Positions 9,115-17,037 of a stretch of DNA of 64,000 nt are shown one piece after another; position 1 is the stretch's first letter; each line of letters begins with the position of its first letter. The stretch covers positions 62,001-126,000 of the forward strand of contig CAZBMZ010000002.1 in NCBI GenBank assembly GCA_964492845.1, given 5' to 3'. Under the pieces are notes generated by a model, which saw only the letters and a list, made by a program, of their open reading frames with translations, made no database searches and was not told the origin of the DNA. Origin of the DNA: JADJPF01 sp964492845 (lineage in GTDB: Bacteria; Acidobacteriota; Blastocatellia; Chloracidobacteriales; JADJPF01). The position numbers were made by a program, and so were the translations under genes.

Positions 9115-10452
9115 TTAGAGTCTTACATTAAAATGCGCTGGTAGCTTTTTATTTACACTACCACGTTTAATATTTTTATGTTTTCTTTCGCTAACGGTGA
9201 CTAAATCCTCAAGTGCTTCTTCTACTTGGTCGGCACCTTCAAGGATTTGTTCAACAGCTTGTGCTGCTGAAGGTGAAAAAGTGTCTTTAACTTCGTCTTT
9301 AATGTCTCCAAGGTCAGCATTAACAGAGGTTACAGCTAATTGCCCTTCGTCGATAACTTCACGTGAAGCTTCTTCAAAATTTGCTTCAATTAATTTACCG
9401 CAATTTATTAATGTGGCACCAAGCGAACCTAGATTGCCTTGTATTGAACGCCAGCATTGATCAACCTTTTCTGGAGTTTGCCACAAAATAGCAGACATTT
9501 TTTCTGGTATTCCTAGAGTTTGACGGTTGCCTAAATCTTTTTCTAGCTGTTCTGGGACAAAAGCAAGTTGTTGTAGGGCTACTTCTAAATCATTACGAAA
9601 TAGACTAGTAGTATCCATAATATTCATTAAGCTTGTAAAAAGTGCGCGAAAGCCTCTTTCTACTGTCTTAAATCCATCTGCTTCACCACTATTTACTTGG
9701 TCAAAGCCAGCACGAATATCATCTAAACTACCTAGTAATAAATGAATTGAGCTTTCTGCCGTCTCTAACATTAAATTAGTTACACTAGAAATATTAGCTA
9801 AGCTTTGAGAGAAGTTTTGTTTTGATTTACGTAGGGCTAAAGCACGAGGGCTATTATCTCTTACATCGGGTGTAGGGATGCGGGATTGGCGTTTATTCAT
9901 ATCCAGCATAAATTCATCAATAATACCTCGAATTGCTACTAGTTCTACTACTGTAGAATTAAATAGCATATTTCCAATGTTGAGCATTTCTGTAACTGCT
10001 CTTTCTACAGTTTCTTCAATATCTACAACAAGCTTTTGTCCCATATGGGAGATTTTTTGCAAACGTTCGTCTAAGCCTTTTGGAATACCTGTATTAGTTT
10101 GGCTAAGTTCTTTTAATTGCTCGATTCCTTCAGACACTTGTTGGAGGCCATCCTGGAGGTCTTGAACGCTTTTTTGTGTTTTTTCCTCCATTTCTTCTAC
10201 AGATTCAGGATCTTCTTGGTCAGATTTTCCGCCTTCTGACTCGCGGTCTGTATATCTAGCTTCTTGGGATTCCTGAGATTGTTGGACTGGAACGGCTTCA
10301 CCTTGTTGATGGACAAGTTGCGCCATGTCTGGGTTTTGTAGATTTGGATCGTTTAGCTTTTCATTTTTATTTTGCTGAACGTTTTGCTGTTGTTGCTGCT
10401 CGCGGGCTATTTCTACAGGAGAATAACCGCCTTGGATACGATTGACAGACAT
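9115..10452 (-). CDS. Coiled-coil protein of unknown function, Gln-rich N-terminus
   Basis: The protein has 445 residues and is not recognised. No signal peptide or membrane segment is visible. Residues 1-70 are hydrophilic and Gln/Asn/Glu-rich (REQQQQQNVQQNKNEK). Residues 80-150 are strongly heptad-like, and the remainder is predominantly helical with many LxxL spacings; the C-terminus is basic (KHKNIKRGSVNKK). It follows the CesT-like gene by 40 bases with a GGAGG ribosome site and would be the second gene of that operon. Its unstructured polar N-terminus and helical body are compatible with a secreted substrate or a scaffold, which is inference only. Confidence 0.7.
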   Translation of the reverse strand: MSVNRIQGGYSPVEIAREQQQQQNVQQNKNEKLNDPNLQNPDMAQLVHQQGEAVPVQQSQESQEARYTDRESEGGKSDQEDPESVEEMEEKTQKSVQDLQDGLQQVSEGIEQLKELSQTNTGIPKGLDERLQKISHMGQKLVVDIEETVERAVTEMLNIGNMLFNSTVVELVAIRGIIDEFMLDMNKRQSRIPTPDVRDNSPRALALRKSKQNFSQSLANISSVTNLMLETAESSIHLLLGSLDDIRAGFDQVNSGEADGFKTVERGFRALFTSLMNIMDTTSLFRNDLEVALQQLAFVPEQLEKDLGNRQTLGIPEKMSAILWQTPEKVDQCWRSIQGNLGSLGATLINCGKLIEANFEEASREVIDEGQLAVTSVNADLGDIKDEVKDTFSPSAAQAVEQILEGADQVEEALEDLVTVSERKHKNIKRGSVNKKLPAHFNVRL

Positions 10453-10492
10453 TTTGGGGGCCTCCCAGATTTTGTTTAACTAAAAATTTGTC

Positions 10493-11254
10493 TTAAGCAA
10501 GTATGCCACCCATACGATAAATAATATAGGCAATTGTTAAAAATCCTGTAGCTTTATCAATATAGCGTTCTACTTTGACCTTTTTATCTTTTGCTGCTGG
10601 TCTATTAAGTAGTGCTGAAGAGGCTGTCATAGGCTTAGAGAGCTTTTTGTAATTTGAACGCCATTGATTTGCAGAAGAGTAAAAATTTCTTACAAGAGTT
10701 TCAAAATCAAGGCCATTAAGTTTTTTCATTTCACTACCAAGACATAAAAAAACTGTTGTTCCAGAGCTATTAAGTGATAAATAAGTTCCGTCTTCAGAGC
10801 CAGGTTGATTAGCAATATATTCTTTTACTTGGCTAGGGATGCCACTAGTATTTTTATCTAATATAGTATAAAAGCATAAAGTTCCATCAGGTGCTAGCTC
10901 CATAGTTAATTGAACCGCCTCATCACCATCGCCAAGTAGTAGGGAACAGCGATTTTGATCATTTAGTTCTAAATCAGGTAACCCAATCATTTCACCAAAA
11001 TTTTGAAGTAGTCCATTTAACAAATTAACATCTTGTTGCGGGCTGCTGCTACGTCCACCACTGCTTTGATTTTGATTTTGGTTTTGTTGTTGAATTGCTG
11101 CATTGGGTTGACTATTAACACGTCCTAAACCAGCAAAGGCAGAACTAGAAGTGCTAGAAGTGCTAGTGGAAGTGCTGCTAGTGCTAGAGTTTCTACTAAC
11201 GCTAGATGTATTAGAGGAACTATTAACAGAGCTAGAAACTTGTCTTAAAGCCAT
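10493..11254 (-). CDS. Ser-rich protein with CesT-like (type III secretion chaperone fold) domain
   Basis: The protein has 253 residues. Residues 6-38 are almost only Ser, Thr and Asn; 48-75 are Gln/Asn/Ser-rich. Residues 77-205 match the CesT/Tir chaperone pattern: an amphipathic start (LLNGLLQNFGEMIGLPDLEL), then N-R-C-S-L-L-L, strands with an acidic turn, LCFYTILD, YLSLNSSGTTVFLCL, and a final helix ending QWRSNY. A basic tail ends in a hydrophobic helix (AYIIYRMGG). Classical CesT proteins are small and lack the Ser-rich extension. The related YbjN fold is the main alternative. AAGGAAAAAGCT precedes the ATG. No other type III secretion gene is in the window. Confidence 0.62.
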   Translation of the reverse strand: MALRQVSSSVNSSSNTSSVSRNSSTSSTSTSTSSTSSSAFAGLGRVNSQPNAAIQQQNQNQNQSSGGRSSSPQQDVNLLNGLLQNFGEMIGLPDLELNDQNRCSLLLGDGDEAVQLTMELAPDGTLCFYTILDKNTSGIPSQVKEYIANQPGSEDGTYLSLNSSGTTVFLCLGSEMKKLNGLDFETLVRNFYSSANQWRSNYKKLSKPMTASSALLNRPAAKDKKVKVERYIDKATGFLTIAYIIYRMGGILA

Positions 11255-11384
11255 AGCTTTTTCCTTAATTTTTAAGTTGAGTAATAAAGTATTTAAGTTA
11301 TCGGCTAAATTAGATTATAAGTTGACAATAGGCTTTTTGATTATACTATGTTGATTTGATATGGCGAGGGTTTTTAGCAAAACG

Positions 11385-11416
11385 AAAAAGGTATCCTAAA
11401 CTCAGGATACCTTTTT
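11385..11416 (-). terminator. Intrinsic terminator (lipase operon)
   Basis: A perfect 13-bp stem (11385-11397 with 11404-11416) with a 6-base loop carries A-run and T-run flanks. It lies just after the stop of the secreted protein gene on the minus strand. Its symmetry would also let it stop plus-strand transcripts. Confidence 0.85.
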
Positions 11417-11434
11417 TATATGAGAGTTAGAAAA

Positions 11435-12616
11435 TTATAGAGAACTTCTTAAGAAGAAATTATCAATTTTTTCGGCTGCTTTAATTCCTGGCATACTGGT
11501 AGTATTCATTAGCTCTACGCCAGAAAGCTTAAAGCCACTAGAAAGACCAGAATTATTGATAATATCTTTGGCAAAACGTAGCTTTAATGTATGGTTGCCG
11601 GGAGTTAATTCTTGAGCATCTTGCGCCCAAGCAATAGGCTCATTATTGCTTCCAAGTAAATTGCCGCGTAAGTGGTAACGACCTGCTTGGCTAACTTTAA
11701 CATTTACTTCTACTACTAAATCAGAATCAGTGAAAGTTTCTTGACCAACGCTTAATAACTTAGCATTAGCTTTACCAGCAATTATATCAATAGCTCCATG
11801 TCTTAATAGTTGTAAGCCTTGTGTTGTAGCTCCTTTAGCTTCAACAATAAAAGTTTGGATACCTTGGAATTCACTACTGTTAATTGTTGTGGTATAAACA
11901 CCGTCGCTAGTTTCGCTTAAGCTTAAAACAGCTTTGCTACCCTTAGCTTTAGCTTGAAGTTGCGCACCAGAAATAGACTTTTCACCATCTTTTAATTGTG
12001 CAAATAAGGTAATACCATTGCTACTGTCACGGCCATTATCAGCTAACCAAACTTTTAATTCTGGGCCACCAACATCATTAACAATAATATCTACTGGGGT
12101 TGTGGCTTGGCGTACATTGACAGTGTAGTTACCGGGAGTCATTTTTTGCTTACGGTCAGTTACTAGTAAAACACCTTCGCCACCGCGACCCATTACTACT
12201 TGACTCATTTCATAGGCTGGAATTGCATTGTTACGGCTATGTGGTTCTACAGGAACTTTGCCACCACGAGGGTCAGATAGTTCTACATCTAATTGGCTAT
12301 CTTCAGCAGAAAAAACGCCTATTCTTGCACGTTCGCCAGATATAGGTAAATTAATGTTTTTAGCTTTAACACCTTCCATTACAAATAATGTTGAACTAAT
12401 AGAAACAATGTCACTTTCCATTTGTAATGCTTCTTGGGTTAAGCGGCCTGTATCACCACGACTAGAAACAGGTTCTTTAGCTAAACGCTCTTGTTCTAAT
12501 TGAACTATAGATTTAATTTTAGCTTTTTCTGGTGTGCTGTTTTCTACTTTTTGTGTTAGTGCTACGGCGGTAACTAATAAAATAACTGTTGTAATTAATA
12601 ATCCAAATTTTCTCAT
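11435..12616 (-). CDS. Secreted protein of unknown function with Ig-like segments
   Basis: The protein has 393 residues with a signal peptide (hydrophobic 4-21, then TQKVENS). The mature part is beta-rich and shows two or three Ig-like stretches: ITLFAQLKDGEKSISGAQL with DGVYTTTINSSEF is typical of a bacterial Ig-like or macroglobulin-like domain around 200-270, and QAGRYHLRGNLLGS to HTLKLRFAKD is another beta sandwich around 300-370. The family is not recognised. It follows the lipase-like gene by 22 bases, with AGGAGGAA before its ATG, so a joint extracellular role such as a partner or regulator of the hydrolase is likely but unproven. Confidence 0.7.
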   Translation of the reverse strand: MRKFGLLITTVILLVTAVALTQKVENSTPEKAKIKSIVQLEQERLAKEPVSSRGDTGRLTQEALQMESDIVSISSTLFVMEGVKAKNINLPISGERARIGVFSAEDSQLDVELSDPRGGKVPVEPHSRNNAIPAYEMSQVVMGRGGEGVLLVTDRKQKMTPGNYTVNVRQATTPVDIIVNDVGGPELKVWLADNGRDSSNGITLFAQLKDGEKSISGAQLQAKAKGSKAVLSLSETSDGVYTTTINSSEFQGIQTFIVEAKGATTQGLQLLRHGAIDIIAGKANAKLLSVGQETFTDSDLVVEVNVKVSQAGRYHLRGNLLGSNNEPIAWAQDAQELTPGNHTLKLRFAKDIINNSGLSSGFKLSGVELMNTTSMPGIKAAEKIDNFFLRSSL

Positions 12617-12638
12617 TTCTTCCTCCTAATTTTTTAGT

Positions 12639-13514
12639 TTACCAACCGTATTGGCCTATATTGTTTCCAATGTAACCAGGGTCATCATTATGACGGTTGT
12701 GGTCGTGATTAGCTGTAGTGTTAAACCAGTCGCCGCCTGGTGCGCCTATAGAATGTGCGCTTGAAACTCCTACTAAACCATCATTTGAACCGTTAAAAGG
12801 TGCTAGTAGTGATAATGTTCCTAAACCTACATCATTAAGGTGGTAGATATGGTTAAGAGTGTTTGTTCCAGCTACAGTATAGAAGGCTTTTGTTCTTTGA
12901 TTATCACGTAACCAGTTTTGACCTGCATATTGAAGATGTGAAGTTGTTAATACTTTTGCAGAATTGGAATTATTGTCTACTAAAGAAACGATCCAAGAAG
13001 TAAATGCACTGTTAGAAAGAGTTGAGCCTAAATCAGCTACTGCACTACCGCCATGAGGAGTTGCTAAAGTAATTACATGGCTTGTTGCAGCATTGATACG
13101 AGCAAAATTTGCACCGTTATAATTATAATAAGGGGAGGAAGTGCTGCTATTGCAAAGGATAAAGCGCATTTGGAGTCCACCATAAGAATGGGTGACAAAA
13201 ACTAATCTTTCATTAGGAAATGAATTAAGATAAGTATTTATTTGTGCTGCTACGTCAACTGCGGTATCCCAGTAATATTGTCTGCCATCATAAGAAACTA
13301 CCAAAGATTTGGCTGCATAGTTTCTTGTTGAAGCGCGAATCATATCTGTTGTCCAATAAGTGTTTGTAACATTAGCAACAGTATCTTTTTTGTCGCCTTT
13401 GCCATGAACAAATACTAGTGTTACAGCTTCAGCAGTTTGAACACCGTAAGCAAAAAATACTGCAAACATAAGGAAACTAAGTAGATATTTCCCAAGTGCC
13501 TTTCCTAAAAGCAT
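12639..13514 (-). CDS. Secreted alpha/beta hydrolase (lipase-like)
   Basis: The protein has 291 residues. A signal peptide of about 30 residues ends in a good cleavage motif (TAEA). The mature protein opens with the oxyanion-hole strand LVFVHGKG, and the nucleophile elbow is THSYGG with Ser110. A His in ANHDHNRHNDD near the C-terminus and an Asp in SNDGLV are candidates for the rest of the triad. This fits a secreted lipase or esterase of the Lipase_2/PGAP1-like type. The start at 13514 is chosen because AAGGAG (13521-13526) is spaced 6 bases from it; an in-frame ATG at 13532 overlaps that site. It leads a two-gene operon. Confidence 0.83.
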   Translation of the reverse strand: MLLGKALGKYLLSFLMFAVFFAYGVQTAEAVTLVFVHGKGDKKDTVANVTNTYWTTDMIRASTRNYAAKSLVVSYDGRQYYWDTAVDVAAQINTYLNSFPNERLVFVTHSYGGLQMRFILCNSSTSSPYYNYNGANFARINAATSHVITLATPHGGSAVADLGSTLSNSAFTSWIVSLVDNNSNSAKVLTTSHLQYAGQNWLRDNQRTKAFYTVAGTNTLNHIYHLNDVGLGTLSLLAPFNGSNDGLVGVSSAHSIGAPGGDWFNTTANHDHNRHNDDPGYIGNNIGQYGW

Positions 13515-14069
13515 GACTTTCTCCTTAAGCATTTATTTTGATTTATTATTGATTTGATTTATGGTTGATTGTAACTAAATTAATAGCAATTATTGTGCCA
13601 AACCAGTAAAGTTAATAATAAGCTGACTAATCAGTCAGCTATTTATTGTAATAATAAGGCTTTACCTACTGGTAGAGATATTTAAAATAATTCCTATAAA
13701 TGTATACCTAGTATCCAATAAAATAGAAATAAAATGTAATTTATTGATAAATAGCGACTTAATAACTGTTAATATTTCTTTACAGTTGTAAAATAACTTT
13801 ACACTAAGGACTATTTCTAGTAGTAGATTTGCAGTTTAGTCAAGAAATTTCTGGGAATTAGTTAAAATAGGTAGTTAAGAAATTTGGATAAGAATTTTTT
13901 TTTGTAAAAATTAGTTCATAGGCGTACAAATAAAGACAACCATTTGATAATTTGATAAAATGCTCGAACATTATAAGGGTCTATCAAAATTTAGCTAAAA
14001 TCAAAAATAATAAGCTTACTTTTATATTAATTAACAGCAGTTAGCTAATAAATTATCATATGTATTTTT
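13515..14069. other. Divergent AT-rich intergenic region
   Basis: About 555 bases between the lipase operon (minus) and a coiled-coil gene (plus). It is very AT-rich and has no convincing open frame. The only clear structure is the palindrome at 13621-13640. Confidence 0.5.
13621..13640. promoter_or_regulatory. Palindrome upstream of the lipase operon (possible operator)
   Basis: AGCTGACT, a 4-base spacer and AGTCAGCT form a perfect 8-bp inverted repeat about 107 bases upstream of the lipase start. There is no T-run, so it is unlikely to be a terminator. The TGACT/AGTCA arms resemble operators of TetR-type repressors in general, but no such regulator is encoded nearby. Confidence 0.3.
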
Positions 14070-14957
14070 ATGCATATAAATTTGGAAGCTGAATTTAAGA
14101 TGTTATTAACCACCCAGCAATTTTTTTCCTCATTAAATGTTGGTGAAAGTCGTGTATTGGCAGAGTTGGTTAATGAATTTTCAATGCTAGAGAAAACGTT
14201 TTTAGCTAAACAAGAATTTAATTTAACTAGACAAATAGTAATAGGTCTTTTAACTAAACTTAGGGATCAGTTAGAACTCTTTGATCGTCATATTCCTGTT
14301 GCTAATTTGCGTAGGCACTTTGAACAGGTAGGCGATCCAAATAAAGAAACCCTAGAAGCTTTACTAAGATTTTATATTGGTAAAAAAATTAAGAGGACAA
14401 GAGATAGGGATAAAGTAGATTTAATTGTAACGCGTTGGGGTAAAGAGCCTTTAGAATCAGAAGAAAAATTCTTAAAGCAAACCCCAGATCTACTTAACAA
14501 ATTAAAAAATATTTATTTAGAATTAGGTTTATCTTTAGAAATGATGGCTGGAGAAAATTCTGCAATTACAGCTTTAGAAAATGAATATGTGGCCTTATTA
14601 GCAATAGGGTCTTTACGAGAATTAATAGATAGACAAGTTTTGTTACGAATACGCAAAATTAAAGATGAAATAGAAGATTTGTTTTTTCAACCGACAATTC
14701 TTGCAAAATTAGTAGAAATTAATCTTGCTTTACACAATGTCTTTCAAAAATTATTAATTGCTGAACAACCAAGAGTTGTTTCTAAAAATGAATTAAAGCT
14801 AGAAAAAAAACAAACTATTATTAATGAAAATATCAATCAAGAAAATAGAGAACAAATGGATTTAATTAATTCATTAGAAGAAATAGGGCAATCTCTATCT
14901 ATATTAACTTTACAAGTACAAAATTTGGCAGAAAAACTACGCAACCAAAATAAATAA
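14070..14957 (+). CDS. Helical protein of unknown function
   Basis: The protein has 295 residues and is not recognised. It is mostly helical and charged, with no signal peptide or transmembrane segment; the last 60 residues form a probable coiled coil (LEKKQTIINENINQENREQ then SLSILTLQVQNLAEKL). The start is uncertain: the ATG at 14070 has no good ribosome site, and a second ATG at 14100 follows GGAAG at a long spacing. It sits alone upstream of the proline-rich protein gene and may belong to the same scaffold cluster, on position only. Confidence 0.65.
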   Translation: MHINLEAEFKMLLTTQQFFSSLNVGESRVLAELVNEFSMLEKTFLAKQEFNLTRQIVIGLLTKLRDQLELFDRHIPVANLRRHFEQVGDPNKETLEALLRFYIGKKIKRTRDRDKVDLIVTRWGKEPLESEEKFLKQTPDLLNKLKNIYLELGLSLEMMAGENSAITALENEYVALLAIGSLRELIDRQVLLRIRKIKDEIEDLFFQPTILAKLVEINLALHNVFQKLLIAEQPRVVSKNELKLEKKQTIINENINQENREQMDLINSLEEIGQSLSILTLQVQNLAEKLRNQNK

Positions 14958-15111
14958 AATAATATAGGTGCAAAACATTATTTAAGCTTTAAATAAATAA
15001 CAAATCTGAATCTAGCCCAGATTGAGTAATGAAAATGGTTGCGCAACTATGCTAATATTGCTAAAACTTTGACTTAACATATGAAGGTATTGACTTAGAC
15101 TAGGAGGATTT

Positions 15112-16512
15112 ATGAGTTTATTTGCAAGGGTGTGGGAAGCTATTAAAAAGTTATTTCGTCGTGAGACTCCTACTAAATTAGATTTAGGAACACCTGCTTT
15201 AGAACAAAGACAAGAAAATCAATTTACCCCACCCCCTGAGCCACCAAAGCCAATAATGCCCCCTGCTCCTAAAATTGAGCCACCAAAACCAGTGACACCA
15301 CCTGCTCCCGAACCAATGAGAATGTCTCCACCTACACCAACTCCCGAACCAGTGAGAATGTCTCCACCTACACCAGCACCACCAAGACCAACTGCACCAC
15401 CGCCAATCGCACCAATGCCACCACCAATGCCGCCACCTCAGCCTAGGGTGACTCCCCCGCTACCGCCGCCAAGAGTTGAAAGTCCAGTGGCACCACCACC
15501 TATACCTGCTCCAATACATCCTCCTGTGATGGACACGAAACCATTAAGCCCTAGTTATAATGAGCCGGCAAAAATGGCTCCACCTTCTCCACCTCCTAGC
15601 CGTCCTGAAGTAAGAGCAACTAGTATGATGGAAGAAGGGTTAGGTGCTACCAACCCTCTTACAGCAGGAGATCTTCCTCCTATACCTGCTTCTAAATCAG
15701 GAGCAGCTAGTAGATTTGCTACTGTTCAACCTATGTCTAGTCCGCTTTCAGCAAATCCTAATGTAGGAGCTTTTGAGCCTCCAGCGGCTCCACCAAGACC
15801 AATGGCTCCACCACCGCAAGCCGTACAACCTATTACACCAATGGCCCCGCCAAGACCAATGGCTCCACCACCTATGCCGCCGCCTATGCCGTCACCATCG
15901 CAAGGAATGCAAAATATGCCTCCAATTGCTCCACCAAGGCCAGTGGCACCACCACAAGCAATGCAACCAGCACCAAAACCAATGGCTCCGCCTATGCCAA
16001 TGGATAATCCAAGAATACCAACTCCACCAATGCCACAAGTTCCAGCACCACCCCAAACTGCACCAATGCCACCAATGCCACAACAAAAGGCACCGGCACC
16101 ACCACCAATACAACCCCCTAAACCAGCTATGCCAAGTATGCCAAAAGCTGCTACACCTCCTGCTGCTCCTACAACAGCACCAAAACCTGTTGCTCCAGTA
16201 CCAAATGCACCTGTTAGTGGGACTCAGCCTGCAAAATATAATCCTGGTGCTACCAATGAGCAAGCAGCACAGCGTTTAGCTCGTCTACTAGTTTCTGAAA
16301 TTAAACTCTATAATGAAAAGAAAATAGCTGAGGGACGTAGAAATAATAATATATATGACGTACTCAAAGATACTATAGAACAGTCACGCAAGCATTATAA
16401 AGAACGCATGGGTACATCACTAGAAGCAATGCCAGATTATTTTCATGAAGAAATAGTAAGAACCTTGTGTGAAGGAGATGCTTCTAAACTAGGGCCAAAC
16501 TATCAGCACTAA
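15112..16512 (+). CDS. Proline-rich linker protein with N-terminal amphipathic helix and C-terminal helical domain
   Basis: The protein has 466 residues. The first 17 residues (SLFARVWEAIKKLFRR) form a basic amphipathic helix that could bind membrane. Residues about 35-360 are a long low-complexity linker built from P-P-x and M-A-P-P type repeats. Residues about 370-466 form a folded helical domain (RLARLLVSEIKLYNEKKIAEGRRNN as two adjacent helices, then a SRKHYKERMG segment), which I associate with acidobacterial proline-rich proteins but cannot name. The plan, amphipathic helix then Pro linker then domain, is repeated in the protein at 18376-19842 across a shared terminator. AGGAGG precedes the ATG. 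Confidence 0.8.
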   Translation: MSLFARVWEAIKKLFRRETPTKLDLGTPALEQRQENQFTPPPEPPKPIMPPAPKIEPPKPVTPPAPEPMRMSPPTPTPEPVRMSPPTPAPPRPTAPPPIAPMPPPMPPPQPRVTPPLPPPRVESPVAPPPIPAPIHPPVMDTKPLSPSYNEPAKMAPPSPPPSRPEVRATSMMEEGLGATNPLTAGDLPPIPASKSGAASRFATVQPMSSPLSANPNVGAFEPPAAPPRPMAPPPQAVQPITPMAPPRPMAPPPMPPPMPSPSQGMQNMPPIAPPRPVAPPQAMQPAPKPMAPPMPMDNPRIPTPPMPQVPAPPQTAPMPPMPQQKAPAPPPIQPPKPAMPSMPKAATPPAAPTTAPKPVAPVPNAPVSGTQPAKYNPGATNEQAAQRLARLLVSEIKLYNEKKIAEGRRNNNIYDVLKDTIEQSRKHYKERMGTSLEAMPDYFHEEIVRTLCEGDASKLGPNYQH

Positions 16513-16532
16513 AAGTTAAATATTACAAAAAG

Positions 16533-16561
16533 AAAAAGGGAGATTTTATATCTCCCTTTTT
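16533..16561. terminator. Bidirectional intrinsic terminator
   Basis: A perfect 11-bp stem AAAAAGGGAGA / TCTCCCTTTTT with a 7-base loop lies between the convergent proline-rich protein gene and the bactofilin gene. The A-run and T-run sides make it functional in both directions. Confidence 0.92.
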
Positions 16562-16585
16562 ACTTTTAATTAGAAATAAAACTAA

Positions 16586-17017
16586 TTAGCGTGTTGGTGT
16601 TTTAGGTGCCACAGGCGCAGTAGGTGGAACAGGTGCCGCAGGGGGATTTTTAGCGGTATCATTATTTGCGGCTTTATTTCCAACTTGAAGTTCACAATTA
16701 CCAAAAGTTACTTGTAATTTGCTTCCTGGTTGATTAAGCATTACTTCGAGAGATGAAGCACGAATAGTAGTTTGATCATTTACTTTTCCAGCTAATTCAA
16801 CATTTTCTGCTTCAATATCGCCAGCTAACTCACCTTGTGATTTGAGATGGGAAACTTTTACTTGACCATGTACTGATCCAGAGGGAGTAATTGTTAGAGA
16901 AGGTGCTACTACCTCACCCTTTAGTTTACCACTAACTGTAATTGGACATTTTGATTTAACAGAGCCATCAAATTCTGTTCCATCTTCTAAAATGGTTTGT
17001 TTAGGACTATCTGACAT
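16586..17017 (-). CDS. Bactofilin (polymer-forming cytoskeletal protein)
   Basis: The protein has 143 residues. The core, about 8-105, is the DUF583 right-handed beta-helix with regular hydrophobic spacing (FDGSVKSKCPITVSGKLKGEV, TPSGSVHGQVK, GELAGDIEAENVELAG). A Pro/Ala-rich disordered tail follows, as is usual in bactofilins. Bactofilins polymerise without nucleotide into filaments that position other proteins and cell-wall enzymes. The gene lies 20 bases after the pentapeptide/bactofilin fusion and ends the operon starting at 19842. AAAGGATCTT precedes the ATG. Confidence 0.92.
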   Translation of the reverse strand: MSDSPKQTILEDGTEFDGSVKSKCPITVSGKLKGEVVAPSLTITPSGSVHGQVKVSHLKSQGELAGDIEAENVELAGKVNDQTTIRASSLEVMLNQPGSKLQVTFGNCELQVGNKAANNDTAKNPPAAPVPPTAPVAPKTPTR

Positions 17018-17037
17018 AAGATCCTTTTCCTTTCACA

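Noticed and set aside
9197..10165. Open frames on the plus strand (Ser-rich products) across the coiled-coil gene.
   Set aside because: They are antisense shadows of the minus-strand gene, which has a ribosome site and normal composition.
15773..16279. Frames rich in His/Gln/Leu on the plus strand and Trp/Cys on the minus strand within the proline-rich gene.
   Set aside because: They are frame-shifted readings of the CCA/CCT-rich proline repeats. The main frame has AGGAGG and a folded C-terminal domain.
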